From assembly GCF_001424485.1 (NCBI RefSeq), contig NZ_LMQC01000001.1:191755-255754 (forward strand): a stretch of DNA of 64,000 nucleotides, written 5' to 3'. Positions 28,609 to 37,945 of the stretch are shown here, in pieces. Source of the DNA: Modestobacter sp. Leaf380. GTDB lineage: Bacteria > Actinomycetota > Actinomycetes > Mycobacteriales > Geodermatophilaceae. The notes below the pieces were generated by a model that was not told where the DNA came from, made no database searches, and saw only the letters and a program-made list of their open reading frames with translations. Position 1 is the stretch's first letter. The number at the start of each line of letters is the position of its first letter. The translations under genes and the position numbers were made by a program.

Positions 28609-29675
28609 CTGCCGACCTCGAGCAGCTCGGCGGTGTGCGCGGTGGACAGCGCGTCGATGACGGGGTCCAGCTCGCCGTCCAGGACCGCGTCCAGGTTGTG
28701 CGCCTTGAAGCCGACGCGGTGGTCGGAGATCCGGTTCTCGGGGTAGTTGTAGGTCCGCACGCGCTCGCTGCGGTCCACGGTGCGGACCTGGCTGCGACGG
28801 GCGTCGCTGGCGGTCGCGGCGGCCTCCTCGCGGGCCGCGGCCAGCAGCCGGGAGCGCAGCACCCGCAGGGCGGACTCCCGGTTCTGCAGCTGGCTCTTCT
28901 CGTTCTGCGAGCTCACCACGGTGCCGGTGGGCAGGTGGGTGATCCGGACGGCGGAGTCGGTGGTGTTCACGCTCTGCCCGCCCGGGCCCGAGGACCGGAA
29001 GACGTCGATCCGCAGGTCGGCGGGGTCGACGGTGACGTCGACCTCCTCGGCCTCGGGCAGCACCAGCACGCCGACGGCGGAGGTGTGGATGCGGCCCTGG
29101 CTCTCGGTGACCGGCACCCGCTGCACCCGGTGGACGCCGGCCTCGAACTTCAGCCGGGACCATATGCCCTCGTCGGTGCGGGACTTCACCGCGACCGCGA
29201 CGTCCTTGTAGCCGCCGAGCTCGGCGTCCACGGCGTCGAGGACCTGGGTGGCCCACCCGCGGCGCTCGGCGTAGCGCAGGTACATCCGGAGCAGGTCCCC
29301 GACGAAGAGCGCGGACTCCGCGCCGCCCTCGCCGGCCTTGATCTCCAGGATGACGTCCTTGTCGTCGTCGGGGTCCTTGGGCAGCAGCTGCTCGCGCAGC
29401 CGGTCTTCCAGGACGGCGATCTGGCCCTGCAGCTCGTCGGCCTCGGCGGCGAACGCCCGGTCCTCCTGGGCCAGCTCACGGGCCGCGGCGAGGTCCTCCC
29501 GGGCCGCCTCGAGCGCCCGCGAGGTCTCCACGAGGGGGGCCAGCGAGGCGTAGCGGCGGGCCAGCCGGCGGGCCCGGGACTGGTCGGCGTGCACCGAGGG
29601 GTCGGCGAGCTCGAGCTCGAGGCCGGCGTGCTCGGCGAGCAGGTCGGCGAGGCCGCCGTCGGGTGTCCCGGTCAC
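28605..29675 (-). CDS. prfA: Peptide chain release factor 1
   Basis: Terminates translation at UAA and UAG. The 356-residue protein has an N-terminal coiled-coil domain, the stop-codon anticodon-like tripeptide PVT at 188-190, and the catalytic [16 protein letters not shown] with GGQ at 232-234. GTG 29675 has GGGAGGGGAG just upstream. Translationally coupled to prmC, whose product modifies Gln234. Confidence 0.97.
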   Translation of the reverse strand: MTGTPDGGLADLLAEHAGLELELADPSVHADQSRARRLARRYASLAPLVETSRALEAAREDLAAARELAQEDRAFAAEADELQGQIAVLEDRLREQLLPKDPDDDKDVILEIKAGEGGAESALFVGDLLRMYLRYAERRGWATQVLDAVDAELGGYKDVAVAVKSRTDEGIWSRLKFEAGVHRVQRVPVTESQGRIHTSAVGVLVLPEAEEVDVTVDPADLRIDVFRSSGPGGQSVNTTDSAVRITHLPTGTVVSSQNEKSQLQNRESALRVLRSRLLAAAREEAAATASDARRSQVRTVDRSERVRTYNYPENRISDHRVGFKAHNLDAVLDGELDPVIDALSTAHTAELLEVGS

Positions 29676-29753
29676 GGTGCTCCCCTCCCAGTGCTGATCG
29701 TCGGGCTGCTGGCGCCCTGTCCACGCGTCCCGACCGGGTGGCCGGGACACGAC

Positions 29754-29800
29754 GACGGCGCCCGCCCCGGCCCCTGGTCGGGGGCGGGACGGGCGCCGTC
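29754..29800 (-). terminator. Hairpin terminator after rpmE
   Basis: GACGGCGCCCGCCCCGGCCCC pairs with the G-rich right arm GGGGCGGGACGGGCGCCGTC around a short loop, with one mismatch. It begins 8 bases after the rpmE stop and separates it from prfA. Confidence 0.75.
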
Positions 29801-29807
29801 GGGAGTG

Positions 29808-30032
29808 CTACTTGCTGGCTGCGGTCTCGCGCTTGCCGAAGCGCTTCTCGAAGCGGGCCACGCGGCCACCGGTGTCCAGGACACGCTGCTTGCCCGTGTA
29901 GAACGGGTGGCAGGCCGAGCACATCTCGACCGACAGCGTGCCGCCGGAGATGGTGCTGCGGGTGGTGAAGGTGTTCCCACAACCGCAGGTCACAGCGGTC
30001 TCGTGGTAGTCGGGGTGGATGTCGGGCTTCAT
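29808..30032 (-). CDS. rpmE: 50S ribosomal protein L31 (zinc-binding form)
   Basis: Large-subunit protein at the subunit interface. The 74-residue protein has the start [19 protein letters not shown] and the four zinc-ligand cysteines in CGCG and CSACHPF, so it is the Zn-containing C+ type rather than the zinc-free paralogue made in zinc starvation. ATG 30032 follows GAGGGCGAGG. Lies between rho and prfA, the common actinobacterial order. Confidence 0.97.
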   Translation of the reverse strand: MKPDIHPDYHETAVTCGCGNTFTTRSTISGGTLSVEMCSACHPFYTGKQRVLDTGGRVARFEKRFGKRETAASK

Positions 30033-30196
30033 GTCCCTCGCCCTCTCTTGTCTGGCGGGCCGGGTGGCCAGGGTGCTGGCCGGTCGACCGGGTGCGAATG
30101 GTGGAACGTCGTCAGCAGGTCGCGTTGTTCCACGCGGGTCCCGCCCTCGACGGGGCTCGGTCCGTCAGTCTCCCACAACCTGGTGAGCGACTGGCC

Positions 30197-30251
30197 GGCC
30201 CCCTCGCAGGGTCCCGGCTCGCGCGGAGCGCGTGCCGGGGCGAGGGGGTCC
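30197..30251 (-). terminator. Branched hairpin terminator after rho
   Basis: Outer arms GGCCCCCTCGC and GCGAGGGGGTCC enclose a second stem CCGGC...GCCGG with GCGCG pairing inside. It begins a few bases after the rho stop codon. Confidence 0.7.
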
Positions 30252-30255
30252 GCTG

Positions 30256-32850
30256 TCAGAGGTCCTTGTCGTTGCCCAGCGTCGTCTTCTGGACCTGCAT
30301 GAGGAACTCGATGTTGTTGCGGGTCTTCTTCAGCCGGCCCAGCAGCAGCTCGAGGGCCTGCTGGGGCTCCAGCGCGGCCAGCACCCGGCGGAGCTTGATG
30401 ACGATGGCCAGCTCGTCCGGGCTCATCAGCAGCTCCTCCTTGCGGGTGCTGGAGGCGTTGACGTCCACGGCCGGGAAGACCCGCTTGTCCGCCAGCCGGC
30501 GGTCGAGCTTGATCTCGGCGTTCCCGGTGCCCTTGAACTCCTCGAAGATGACCGTGTCCATCGTGGACCCGGTCTCCACCAGCGCCGAGGCGATGATGGT
30601 CAGCGAGCCGCCGTTCTCGATGTTGCGGGCGGCGCCCAGGAAGCGCTTGGGCGGGTAGAGCGCGGTGGAGTCGACGCCACCGGACAGGATGCGCCCGCTG
30701 GCGGGGGCCGCCAGGTTGTAGGCGCGGCCCAGCCGGGTGATCGAGTCCAGCAGCACGACGACGTCGTGGCCCATCTCGACCAGCCGCTTGGCCCGCTCGA
30801 TGGACAGCTCGGCCACGGTGGTGTGGTCGGTCGCGGGCCGGTCGAAGGTCGAGGCGATGACCTCGCCCTTCACCGAGCGCTGCATGTCGGTGACCTCTTC
30901 GGGCCGCTCGTCGACCAGGACCACCATCAGGTGGCACTCGGGGTTGTTCGTGGTGATCGCGTTGGCGATGGCCTGCAGCACCATCGTCTTGCCCGCCTTG
31001 GGCGGGGAGACGATCAGCGCGCGCTGGCCCTTGCCGATGGGCATCACCAGGTCCAGGACCCGGGTGGTGAGCAGGTGCGACTCGGTCTCCATCCGCAGGC
31101 GGTCCTGCGGGTAGAGCGGGACCAGCTTCTGGAACTCGGGGCGGGTCTTGGCCTGCTCGGGGTCCAGCCCGTTGACCGAGTCCAGCCGGACCAGCGCGTT
31201 GTACTTGTCCTTGCGCTCGCCCTCGCGCGGCTGGCGGACGGCACCGGTGATGGCGTCGCCGCGGCGCAGGCCGTAGCGCCGCACCTGGGACAGCGAGACG
31301 TAGACGTCGTTCGGCCCGGTCAGGTACCCCGAGGTCCGGACGAAGGCGTAGTTGTCCAGGACGTCGAGGATGCCGGCGACGGGCAGCAGCACGTCGTCCT
31401 CGTCCACGGTGGGCTCGCCCTGGTCGAAACGGTCGCGTCCGCCCTGGGTGCCCGTGGTGCCGCGACGGTTGCGGTCGCGGTAGCGACGCCCGCGGCGACG
31501 GCCGTTGCCCTCGAAGTCGTCGTCGTCCTCGTCGGGGCCGGCGTCCCGGTCGTTGCGGGGGGCCTGCCCGGCGGGCTGGCCCTGGCCGTTGCGGTCGGTC
31601 CGAGCGCGGCCGCCACGGTCGTCGGGCCCGTTGCCGCCGCGGTCGTTGCGGTCGCCGCGGTCGTTGCCCCGGTCGCGGTCGGTGCGGTCGGCCCGGTCGC
31701 GGTCGTTGCGGTCGCGGTCGTTGCGGTCGCGGTCCTGCCGGTCGCCACGCTCCGCGCGGTCGTCCCGGTCCTGGCGGTCCCGGTCCTGGCGGTCCCGGTC
31801 CTGGCGCTCCTGGCGCTCGGCGCGCTCGGCGGCGGCCCGCTCGGCGCGCTCGGCCCGGCTGGGACGCTCGGGCCGGTCGCCGCGGGTGCGCTCCGAGGGT
31901 CCGCCCTCGTGCTGTCCGCGGTCGCCCTGGTCGCGGTCGGCCTGGCTGCGGTCGCTCTGACTGCGGTCGCTCTGGTTGCGCTCGCCCTGGCCGCGCTCGG
32001 CCTGGTTGCGCTCGCCTTGGCTGCGCTCACCCTGGCTGCCCTCGCCCTGGCTGCGGTCGGCCTGGTCGCGGTCGTCGCGCTCGGTGCCGGCCTGCTCCTC
32101 GCGGGCCCGCGACCGGCTGCGGCCGGTCCGCTCGGCGGGGCGCTCGTCGGCGTGCTCGTCGGCGGTGGCGTCCGCGGCAGCCGTGGTCCCCGGCTCGGCG
32201 GCGGTGGTCTGGCGCTCGTCGCGGCTGCGGTTGCGGCTGCGGGCCGGGCGGTCGGCCTGGGGTCGCTCGGCCTGGGGTCGCTCGGCCTGGGGTCGCTCGG
32301 CCTCGGGTGCGGCCTCGACAGGAGCCACGTCGGCCGCGGGGGCGCCGCCGACCTGCGGGGCGCTCGTGGTCTCGGCCTGCGCCGGGGCGTCGGCGACGGC
32401 CTCGGGAGCACCAGCCGGCCGGCTGGCGGCCCGGCGACGGCGCGCGACCGGCGGGGCGTCGGCGACCGGCGGCGCGGTGACGGCCGGCGCGGTGACGGCG
32501 GACTCGGCCGCCGGCGCGGCTGCGGCGTCCGTGGCCTCCGCGACCGGGGCCGCGACGGGCGCGTCCGGGGTGGTCTGGGGGGCGGTGGCAGTGGCGTCCG
32601 TGCGGGCGGTGCCGTTGCCGTTGCCGCCGATCTGGCGCGCCTCGATGGCGGTCACCAGGTCGCCCTTGCGCATCCGGCCGGTGCCGGGGATGCCCAGCTC
32701 GGTGGCCAGGCGCTGGAGCTCGGGCAGCAGCATCGACGACAGCCCGGTGCCGCGACGGCGCTTGCCGGCGGCGGCCTCGGTCCCGGCGGTGTCGGCCGAC
32801 CCGGTGGAGTCGGCGGCGCCGTCGGCGACGAGGGAGGTGGTCTCGCTCAC
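30256..32850 (-). CDS. rho: Transcription termination factor Rho with very long low-complexity insertion
   Basis: Hexameric RNA helicase that ends transcription. The C-terminal 430 residues are canonical: cold-shock RNA-binding part (GYLTGPNDVYVSLSQVRRYG), Walker A SPPKAGKTMVLQAI, Walker B HLMVVLVDERPEEVTDMQ and the Q-loop SGGVDSTALYPPKRF. Ahead of this lie about 430 residues: an N-terminal Rho-N start (LPELQRLATELGIPGTGRMR) and then an Ala/Pro stretch followed by Arg/Asp/Asn/Gln/Glu-rich degenerate repeats (DRNDRDRNDRDRAD, QGERNQAERGQGERNQ). Actinobacterial Rho commonly has such an insert; this one is at the large end. GTG 32850 has GGGAAGGA nearby. Confidence 0.96.
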   Translation of the reverse strand: MSETTSLVADGAADSTGSADTAGTEAAAGKRRRGTGLSSMLLPELQRLATELGIPGTGRMRKGDLVTAIEARQIGGNGNGTARTDATATAPQTTPDAPVAAPVAEATDAAAAPAAESAVTAPAVTAPPVADAPPVARRRRAASRPAGAPEAVADAPAQAETTSAPQVGGAPAADVAPVEAAPEAERPQAERPQAERPQADRPARSRNRSRDERQTTAAEPGTTAAADATADEHADERPAERTGRSRSRAREEQAGTERDDRDQADRSQGEGSQGERSQGERNQAERGQGERNQSDRSQSDRSQADRDQGDRGQHEGGPSERTRGDRPERPSRAERAERAAAERAERQERQDRDRQDRDRQDRDDRAERGDRQDRDRNDRDRNDRDRADRTDRDRGNDRGDRNDRGGNGPDDRGGRARTDRNGQGQPAGQAPRNDRDAGPDEDDDDFEGNGRRRGRRYRDRNRRGTTGTQGGRDRFDQGEPTVDEDDVLLPVAGILDVLDNYAFVRTSGYLTGPNDVYVSLSQVRRYGLRRGDAITGAVRQPREGERKDKYNALVRLDSVNGLDPEQAKTRPEFQKLVPLYPQDRLRMETESHLLTTRVLDLVMPIGKGQRALIVSPPKAGKTMVLQAIANAITTNNPECHLMVVLVDERPEEVTDMQRSVKGEVIASTFDRPATDHTTVAELSIERAKRLVEMGHDVVVLLDSITRLGRAYNLAAPASGRILSGGVDSTALYPPKRFLGAARNIENGGSLTIIASALVETGSTMDTVIFEEFKGTGNAEIKLDRRLADKRVFPAVDVNASSTRKEELLMSPDELAIVIKLRRVLAALEPQQALELLLGRLKKTRNNIEFLMQVQKTTLGNDKDL
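31640..32300. repeat. Degenerate 15-bp repeats inside rho
   Basis: In-frame repeats encode the charged insert. Clearest are three perfect tandem copies of CGGCCTGGGGTCGCT at 32253-32297 and three near-copies of CGGTCCTGGCGGTCC at 31766-31810. Unit length is five codons, so copy-number changes keep frame. Confidence 0.8.
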
Positions 32851-33102
32851 GTACAGGTCCTTCCCTGCGGTGACCTGCGCCTACCAGCGCAGGGGATGAC
32901 CGGCGCCCTCTCGGGTTCGCCCCGGGTTTCTCGAGGCGGGACCGAGGAGGGTGCGGGTCTGTGGAAGCGGGACGAGGAGCGGCGGGATCCCGCGCGTCTG
33001 CAACGCCTCACGTAATGCTCGCCCGGAGGGCGGCTGGTCGTCAGCCTAGACACGGGCTGACGCGCCGACGACGCTGGCTGCCCCCAGCGTCTTCCCAGGC
33101 GG
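32851..33102 (-). promoter_or_regulatory. rho leader region (about 250 bases)
   Basis: No gene. It contains a -10 candidate TAGGCT (33043-33048), then a leader of about 190 bases. Its middle is strikingly C- and T-rich on the minus strand (CTCCTCGTCCCGCTTCCAC and CCGCACCCTCCTCGGTCCC), like Rho-loading rut RNA, and near the start codon there is a stem CCTGCGC...GCGCAGG (32874-32893). rho is autoregulated by such leaders in other bacteria; here that is inference. Confidence 0.5.
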
Positions 33103-34020
33103 TCACGACGATACAACACGGTCCGCTGGGCGGACGCGGACGCCGTCGTGGTCGACCGCGAGGTCACGCAGGTGCCAGTCCTCCCCCACCAGCGCGGCGA
33201 CCGCGGGGACGACACCGGGTCCCGCGCCCAGCACGAGCACGCTGGGTCCGGCACCGGAGACGACGGCGGCGTGGCCGGCGTCGCGCAGCCGCTCCAGCAG
33301 CTGGGCCGTACCGGGCATCGCGGCGGCACGCTGGTGCTGGTGCAGCCGGTCCTCGGTGGCGGCCAGCAGGAGCGTGGGGTCGCTGGTCAGGGCGTGGACC
33401 AGCAGCGCGGCCCGGCCGGCGTTGAAGGCGGCGTCGACGTGCGGCACGACCGAGGGCAGCAGGCCGCGGGCGACGTGGGTGGACAGCGTCGCGGTGGGCA
33501 CCAGCACCAGGGGGTGCACGCCACCGTCGACGGCCAGCGAGGCCGCTGCGGCACCGTGGCCGTCGGACCAGGACAGGGTCAGCCCGCCGAACACACAGGC
33601 CGCCACGTTGTCCGGGTGGCCCTCGATCTCGTCGGCCAGCCGCAGCACGCGGGCCCGGTCCAGCTCACCGACGTCGGGGCACAGCGTGTGCGCCGCGACG
33701 ATGCCGGCCACGACGGCCGCCGCGGAGGAGCCCATCCCCCGGCCCTGCGGGATGCCGTTGCGGGCGACCAGGCGCAGGTTGCGCGGGTGCCAGGCCAGCT
33801 CGTCGCAGGCGGCCCGGAACGAGCGGACCACCAGGTGGGTCTCGTCGCAGGGCAGCTCGCCGGCACCGACGCCCTCGACGAGGACCTCGAGCTCGTCGGC
33901 GACCGACACCTCGAGCACGTCGTGGCAGGTCAGCGCCAGGCCGGCGCTGTCGAAGGCCGGGCCCAGGTTGGCGCTGGTGGCCGGGACCCGGACCTGCCAC
34001 ACCTCCGGCGGGGGTGCCAC
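33103..34020 (-). CDS. thrB: Homoserine kinase
   Basis: Phosphorylates homoserine, the step before threonine synthase. The 305-residue GHMP kinase has VRVPATSANLGPAFDSAGLAL at the start, the ATP loop PQGRGMGSSAAAVVAGI and the late SGAGPSVLVLGAG motif. Starts 6 bases after thrC and ends the argS-lysA-hom-thrC-thrB operon. Confidence 0.96.
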   Translation of the reverse strand: MAPPPEVWQVRVPATSANLGPAFDSAGLALTCHDVLEVSVADELEVLVEGVGAGELPCDETHLVVRSFRAACDELAWHPRNLRLVARNGIPQGRGMGSSAAAVVAGIVAAHTLCPDVGELDRARVLRLADEIEGHPDNVAACVFGGLTLSWSDGHGAAAASLAVDGGVHPLVLVPTATLSTHVARGLLPSVVPHVDAAFNAGRAALLVHALTSDPTLLLAATEDRLHQHQRAAAMPGTAQLLERLRDAGHAAVVSGAGPSVLVLGAGPGVVPAVAALVGEDWHLRDLAVDHDGVRVRPADRVVSS

Positions 34021-34026
34021 GACGGC

Positions 34027-35118
34027 CTACAGGCCGAGCTGGGCGGCCGCGGCAGCGGCGTCGACCGGGATGGTGACCGGGGCGGGTGCGCCCGAGATCG
34101 CCCACTCCGGGTCCTTGAGCCCGTTGCCGGTGACCGTGCAGACCACGGTCTGACCGGGCTCGAGCTCGCCGGCGGCCGCGACCTGCAGCAGCCCGGCGAC
34201 CGAGGCGGCCGAGGCGGGCTCGACGAAGACGGCCTCGGTGCGGGCCAGCAGCCGGTAGGCCGCCAGGATCGCCCGGTCGGTGACGGCGTCGATGCGTCCG
34301 CCGGAGTCGTCGCGGGCGGTCAGCGCCTTGGTCCAGGACGCCGGGTTGCCGATCCGGATCGCGGTGGCGATGGTGCTGGGCTGCTCGACGACGGCGCCGT
34401 TGACGATCGGGGCCGCGCCCGCCGCCTGGAAGCCCCACATCCGCGGGGTGCGGGTGGCCGGGCCGGGGGTCTCGGAGGAGGTCGTGTACTCCCGGTAGCC
34501 CTGCCAGTAGGCGGTGATGTTGCCGGCGTTGCCGACCGGCAGGCAGTGGATGTCGGGGGCGTCGCCCAGGACGTCGACGATCTCGAAGGACGCCGTCTTC
34601 TGGCCCTCGATGCGGAACTGGTTGACGCTGTTGACCAGGCTGACCGGGTAGTCGATGGCCAGCTTGGAGGCCAGCGCCAGGCAGTCGTCGAAGTTGCCCT
34701 GGACCTGCAGCAGCGTCGCCCCGTGCACCAGCGCCTGGGCCAGCTTGCCGGTGGCGATCTTGCCCTGCGGGACCAGCACGGCGCAGACCAGCCCGGCCCG
34801 GGCGGCGTAGGCCGCCGCGCTGGCCGAGGTGTTGCCGGTGGAGGCGCAGATGACTGCCTGCGCGCCCTCCTCGACGGCCTTGGTGATGGCCATCGTCATG
34901 CCGCGGTCCTTGAAGGAGCCGGTGGGGTTGGCGCCCTCGACCTTCAGGTAGACGTCGCAGCCGGTCCGCCGGGACAGCTCGGGGGCCGGGACGAGCGGGG
35001 TGGCGCCCTCCTGCAGCGTGATGACCGGGGTGGTCTCGCTGACCGGGAGGCGGTCCCGGTAGGCCTCGATCAGACCGGGCCAGAACGGTGAGGCCGGACG
35101 GGGCGGGGCGGTGGTCAT
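34027..35118 (-). CDS. thrC: Threonine synthase
   Basis: PLP enzyme converting O-phosphohomoserine to threonine. The 363-residue protein has the PLP lysine Lys70 in [13 protein letters not shown], the phosphate-binding [14 protein letters not shown] and the glycine loop [16 protein letters not shown] 35118 overlaps the hom stop (ATGA). Confidence 0.97.
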   Translation of the reverse strand: MTTAPPRPASPFWPGLIEAYRDRLPVSETTPVITLQEGATPLVPAPELSRRTGCDVYLKVEGANPTGSFKDRGMTMAITKAVEEGAQAVICASTGNTSASAAAYAARAGLVCAVLVPQGKIATGKLAQALVHGATLLQVQGNFDDCLALASKLAIDYPVSLVNSVNQFRIEGQKTASFEIVDVLGDAPDIHCLPVGNAGNITAYWQGYREYTTSSETPGPATRTPRMWGFQAAGAAPIVNGAVVEQPSTIATAIRIGNPASWTKALTARDDSGGRIDAVTDRAILAAYRLLARTEAVFVEPASAASVAGLLQVAAAGELEPGQTVVCTVTGNGLKDPEWAISGAPAPVTIPVDAAAAAAQLGL

Positions 35119-36467
35119 GAGAGTCCCTCCACACGGAGCACGCTGGTCACGGCCCGGACGGCCGGCATCTCGCGGAGCCGGGAGATCGTGGCAGACAGGG
35201 CGGCGTCCGGTGCCCGGTGGGTGACGATCACCAGCGTGGCGGCCTCGCCGGCGCCGTCCTGACGGACGGTGGAGATGGAGACGTCGTGCGCGGCGAACTC
35301 CTGGGCGACCGTGGCCAGCACGCCCGGGCGGTCCGCGACGTCGAGGCTGACGTGGTAGCGCGTGGGGGTGTCGGCCATCGGGGCGACCGGCAGTCCGGCG
35401 TACCCGGTGGTACCCGGCCCCGCGACGCCGGCGACCCGGTTGCGAGCCACCGCGACGAGGTCGCCGAGGACGGCCGACGCGGTCGGCTCCCCGCCGGCGC
35501 CCTGGCCGTAGAACATCAGCTGGCCCGCGGCCTCGGCCTCGACGAACACGGCGTTGAACGCACCGCCCACCGCGGCCAGCGGGTGCGTGGTCGGGATCAT
35601 CGCCGGGTGCACGCGGACGGCGATGGCGTCGCCGTCGTCCCCGGTGACCTTCTCGCAGATCGCCAGCAGCTTGACCGTGCAGCCGATCTCGGCGGCCCGG
35701 GCCACGTCGGTGGAGGACACCGCGGAGATGCCCTCGCGGTAGACGTCGGCGGCGGTGACCGGGGAGTGGAAGGCCAGCGAGGCCAGGATCGCGGCCTTGG
35801 CGGCGGCGTCGAACCCGTCGACGTCGGCGGTGGGGTCGGCCTCGGCGTACCCGAGCTCGGTGGCCTCGGCCAGCGCCTCGGCGAACCCGGCGCCGGTCTC
35901 GGCCATCCGCGAGAGGATGTAGTTCGTCGTGCCGTTGACGATGCCGACCACCCGGGTCAGCTGGTCCCCGGCCAGGGACTCCCGCAGCGGGCGCAGCAGC
36001 GGGATCGCCCCGGCGACGGCGGCCTCGTAGTACAGGTCCACCCCGGCCGCAGCGGCCGCGGCGTGCAGCGCGACACCGTCGTCGGCCAGCAGCGCCTTGT
36101 TGGCACTGACCACGGACTTGCCGGCGGCGAAGGCGGCCAGCATCAGCGAGCGGGCCGGCTCGATGCCGCCGACCACCTCCACGACCAGGTCGACGTCGGG
36201 CCGGGTGACGAGCGCCTGCGCGTCGGTGGTGAGCAGCTCGGCGGGCACCTCGGGGTGCCGGTCGGGCCGCCGGACGGCGACGCCGGCCACCTGCACCGGG
36301 CGCCCGACCCGGGCGGTGATGTCGGCGGCCTGGTCGGTCAGCAGCCGCAGCACGGCCGAGCCGACGGTGCCGCAGCCCAGCAGCGCGACCCGCAGCGGGG
36401 GCTGCTCCGCGGGGGTCGCGGTGGGGGTCGCAGTCGAGGTCGCAGTCGGGGTCGCAGTGGCGGTCAC
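35115..36467 (-). CDS. hom: Homoserine dehydrogenase with ACT domain
   Basis: Reduces aspartate semialdehyde to homoserine, the branch point to threonine and methionine. The 450-residue protein has the Rossmann loop [22 protein letters not shown], the catalytic-domain stretch [14 protein letters not shown] and [16 protein letters not shown], and a C-terminal ACT domain ([20 protein letters not shown] in part) for threonine feedback. The N-terminus has an unusual Thr/Ala/Pro repeat ([16 protein letters not shown]). GTG 36467 overlaps the lysA stop. Confidence 0.97.
   Translation of the reverse strand: MTATATPTATSTATPTATPAEQPPLRVALLGCGTVGSAVLRLLTDQAADITARVGRPVQVAGVAVRRPDRHPEVPAELLTTDAQALVTRPDVDLVVEVVGGIEPARSLMLAAFAAGKSVVSANKALLADDGVALHAAAAAAGVDLYYEAAVAGAIPLLRPLRESLAGDQLTRVVGIVNGTTNYILSRMAETGAGFAEALAEATELGYAEADPTADVDGFDAAAKAAILASLAFHSPVTAADVYREGISAVSSTDVARAAEIGCTVKLLAICEKVTGDDGDAIAVRVHPAMIPTTHPLAAVGGAFNAVFVEAEAAGQLMFYGQGAGGEPTASAVLGDLVAVARNRVAGVAGPGTTGYAGLPVAPMADTPTRYHVSLDVADRPGVLATVAQEFAAHDVSISTVRQDGAGEAATLVIVTHRAPDAALSATISRLREMPAVRAVTSVLRVEGLS
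36415..36462. repeat. Four 12-bp repeats at the 5' end of hom
   Basis: GTCGCAGTCGGG and three variants are tandem and encode a TATP-type N-terminal extension ahead of the Rossmann domain. Confidence 0.75.
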
Positions 36468-37945
36468 GAGGCGGTCCCGACGGCGGGCTGGGAGGGCGCG
36501 GGCACGGGGGCGGGGACGTCCGCGAGGACGGCGTCGAGGGCGAACACGTCCGACAGTGTCTGTCGTCGGACGATCTCGGCCGACACCCCGTCCCGCACGG
36601 CGACCACCGGGGGCTTGAGCAGGTAGTTGTAGTTCGAGGCCATCGACCAGCAGTAGGCCCCGGTGGCGGCGACCGCGAGGAGGTCCCCGGCGGCCACGTC
36701 GGAGGGCAGCCACAGGTCGCGGACCAGCACGTCCCCGCTCTCGCAGTGCTTGCCCACCACGCGGCACAGCGCCGGCGGGGCGGTGGAGACCCGGTTGGCC
36801 AGCACACAGGTGTAGGCGGCGTCGTAGAGGGCGGTGCGGATGTTGTCGCTCATCCCGCCGTCGACGGAGACGTAGTTGCGCACCATCGGGGTGCCGGGGG
36901 AACCGCTGGCGCCCAGCCGGACCGGCTTGATGGTGCCGATCTCGTAGAGGGTCACCGTGCCGGGGCCGGCGATGGCGCGACCGGGTTCGACGGCCAGCCG
37001 GGGCACCGGCAGGCCCAGCTCCGCGCACTCGGTGGCGACCACCGAGCGCAGCTTGACCGCGACGTCGTCGGCGGCGACCGGGTCGTCGTCGGGCAGGTAG
37101 GCGATGCCGAACCCGCCACCCAGGTTCAGCTCGGCCAGCACGACGCCGGTGGCGTCCCGGACGGCGCCCATCAGACCCACGATGCGGTGCGCGGCGGCCT
37201 CGAAGCCCGCGGTGTCGAAGATCTGCGAGCCGATGTGGCTGTGCAGGCCGGCGAGGTCGAGCGCGGGCTCGGCCACACAGCGGACCGCGGCGGCCAGCGC
37301 GTCGCCGGTGGCCAGCGAGAACCCGAACTTCTGGTCCTCGTGGGCGGTGGCGATGAACTCGTGGGTGTGCGCCTCGATGCCGACGGTGGAGCGGATGAGC
37401 ACCGGCACCGGCGTCCCTCCCCCGGCGACCCGGGCGGCGGCCAGCGGCACCAGGCGGTCGATCTCGTCGAAGCTGTCGAGCACGACGTGCCCGATGCCCG
37501 ACCGCACGGCCAGCTCCAGCTCGACCAGCGACTTGTTGTTGCCGTGCAGCGCGATCCGGTGCGCCGGGAACCCGGCGGCCAGGGCGAGGGCGAGCTCGTT
37601 GCCGCTGCAGGCGTCCAGGTGCAGCCCGTCCTCGGCGACCCACCGGGCGACCTGCCCGCACAGGAAGGCCTTGGAGGCGTAGTGCACGTCGGCGCCGTCG
37701 AAGGCGCGGGCGAAGTCCGCGGCCCGGCCGCGGAAGTCGGCCTCGTCCAGGACGAAGAGCGGGGTGCCGTGCTCCCGGGCCAGCTCGGTGACCGGCCGCC
37801 CGCCCAGGTGCAGCTCACCCTCGACACGGGTGGCCGTGCGCGGCCAGACCTGGCCGTCGAGCTCGCCCAGGGAGGCCGGCGGGGCACCGGCCGCCGACGG
37901 CGGGGTCAGGTTGCCGTGCAGCGGACCTGCCGGGTGCGCTCTCAC
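36464..37945 (-). CDS. lysA: Diaminopimelate decarboxylase
   Basis: Last step of lysine synthesis; its substrate also serves peptidoglycan. The 493-residue fold-III PLP enzyme has the PLP lysine Lys92 in [18 protein letters not shown], the glycine loop [22 protein letters not shown] and the partner-subunit cysteine motif CESGDVL. GTG 37945 overlaps the argS stop (GTGA). A Pro/Ala tail of about 15 residues ends the protein. Confidence 0.97.
   Translation of the reverse strand: MRAHPAGPLHGNLTPPSAAGAPPASLGELDGQVWPRTATRVEGELHLGGRPVTELAREHGTPLFVLDEADFRGRAADFARAFDGADVHYASKAFLCGQVARWVAEDGLHLDACSGNELALALAAGFPAHRIALHGNNKSLVELELAVRSGIGHVVLDSFDEIDRLVPLAAARVAGGGTPVPVLIRSTVGIEAHTHEFIATAHEDQKFGFSLATGDALAAAVRCVAEPALDLAGLHSHIGSQIFDTAGFEAAAHRIVGLMGAVRDATGVVLAELNLGGGFGIAYLPDDDPVAADDVAVKLRSVVATECAELGLPVPRLAVEPGRAIAGPGTVTLYEIGTIKPVRLGASGSPGTPMVRNYVSVDGGMSDNIRTALYDAAYTCVLANRVSTAPPALCRVVGKHCESGDVLVRDLWLPSDVAAGDLLAVAATGAYCWSMASNYNYLLKPPVVAVRDGVSAEIVRRQTLSDVFALDAVLADVPAPVPAPSQPAVGTAS

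Noticed and set aside
31640-32300. CRISPR-like or minisatellite array
   Set aside because: The repeats are in-frame codon repeats within rho, without spacers or palindromic units.
30232-33015. Open frame of 927 codons on the plus strand opposite rho
   Set aside because: It mirrors the rho coding sequence, has a Val/Ala/Gly-only composition typical of antisense frames in GC-rich DNA, and rho has all family motifs.
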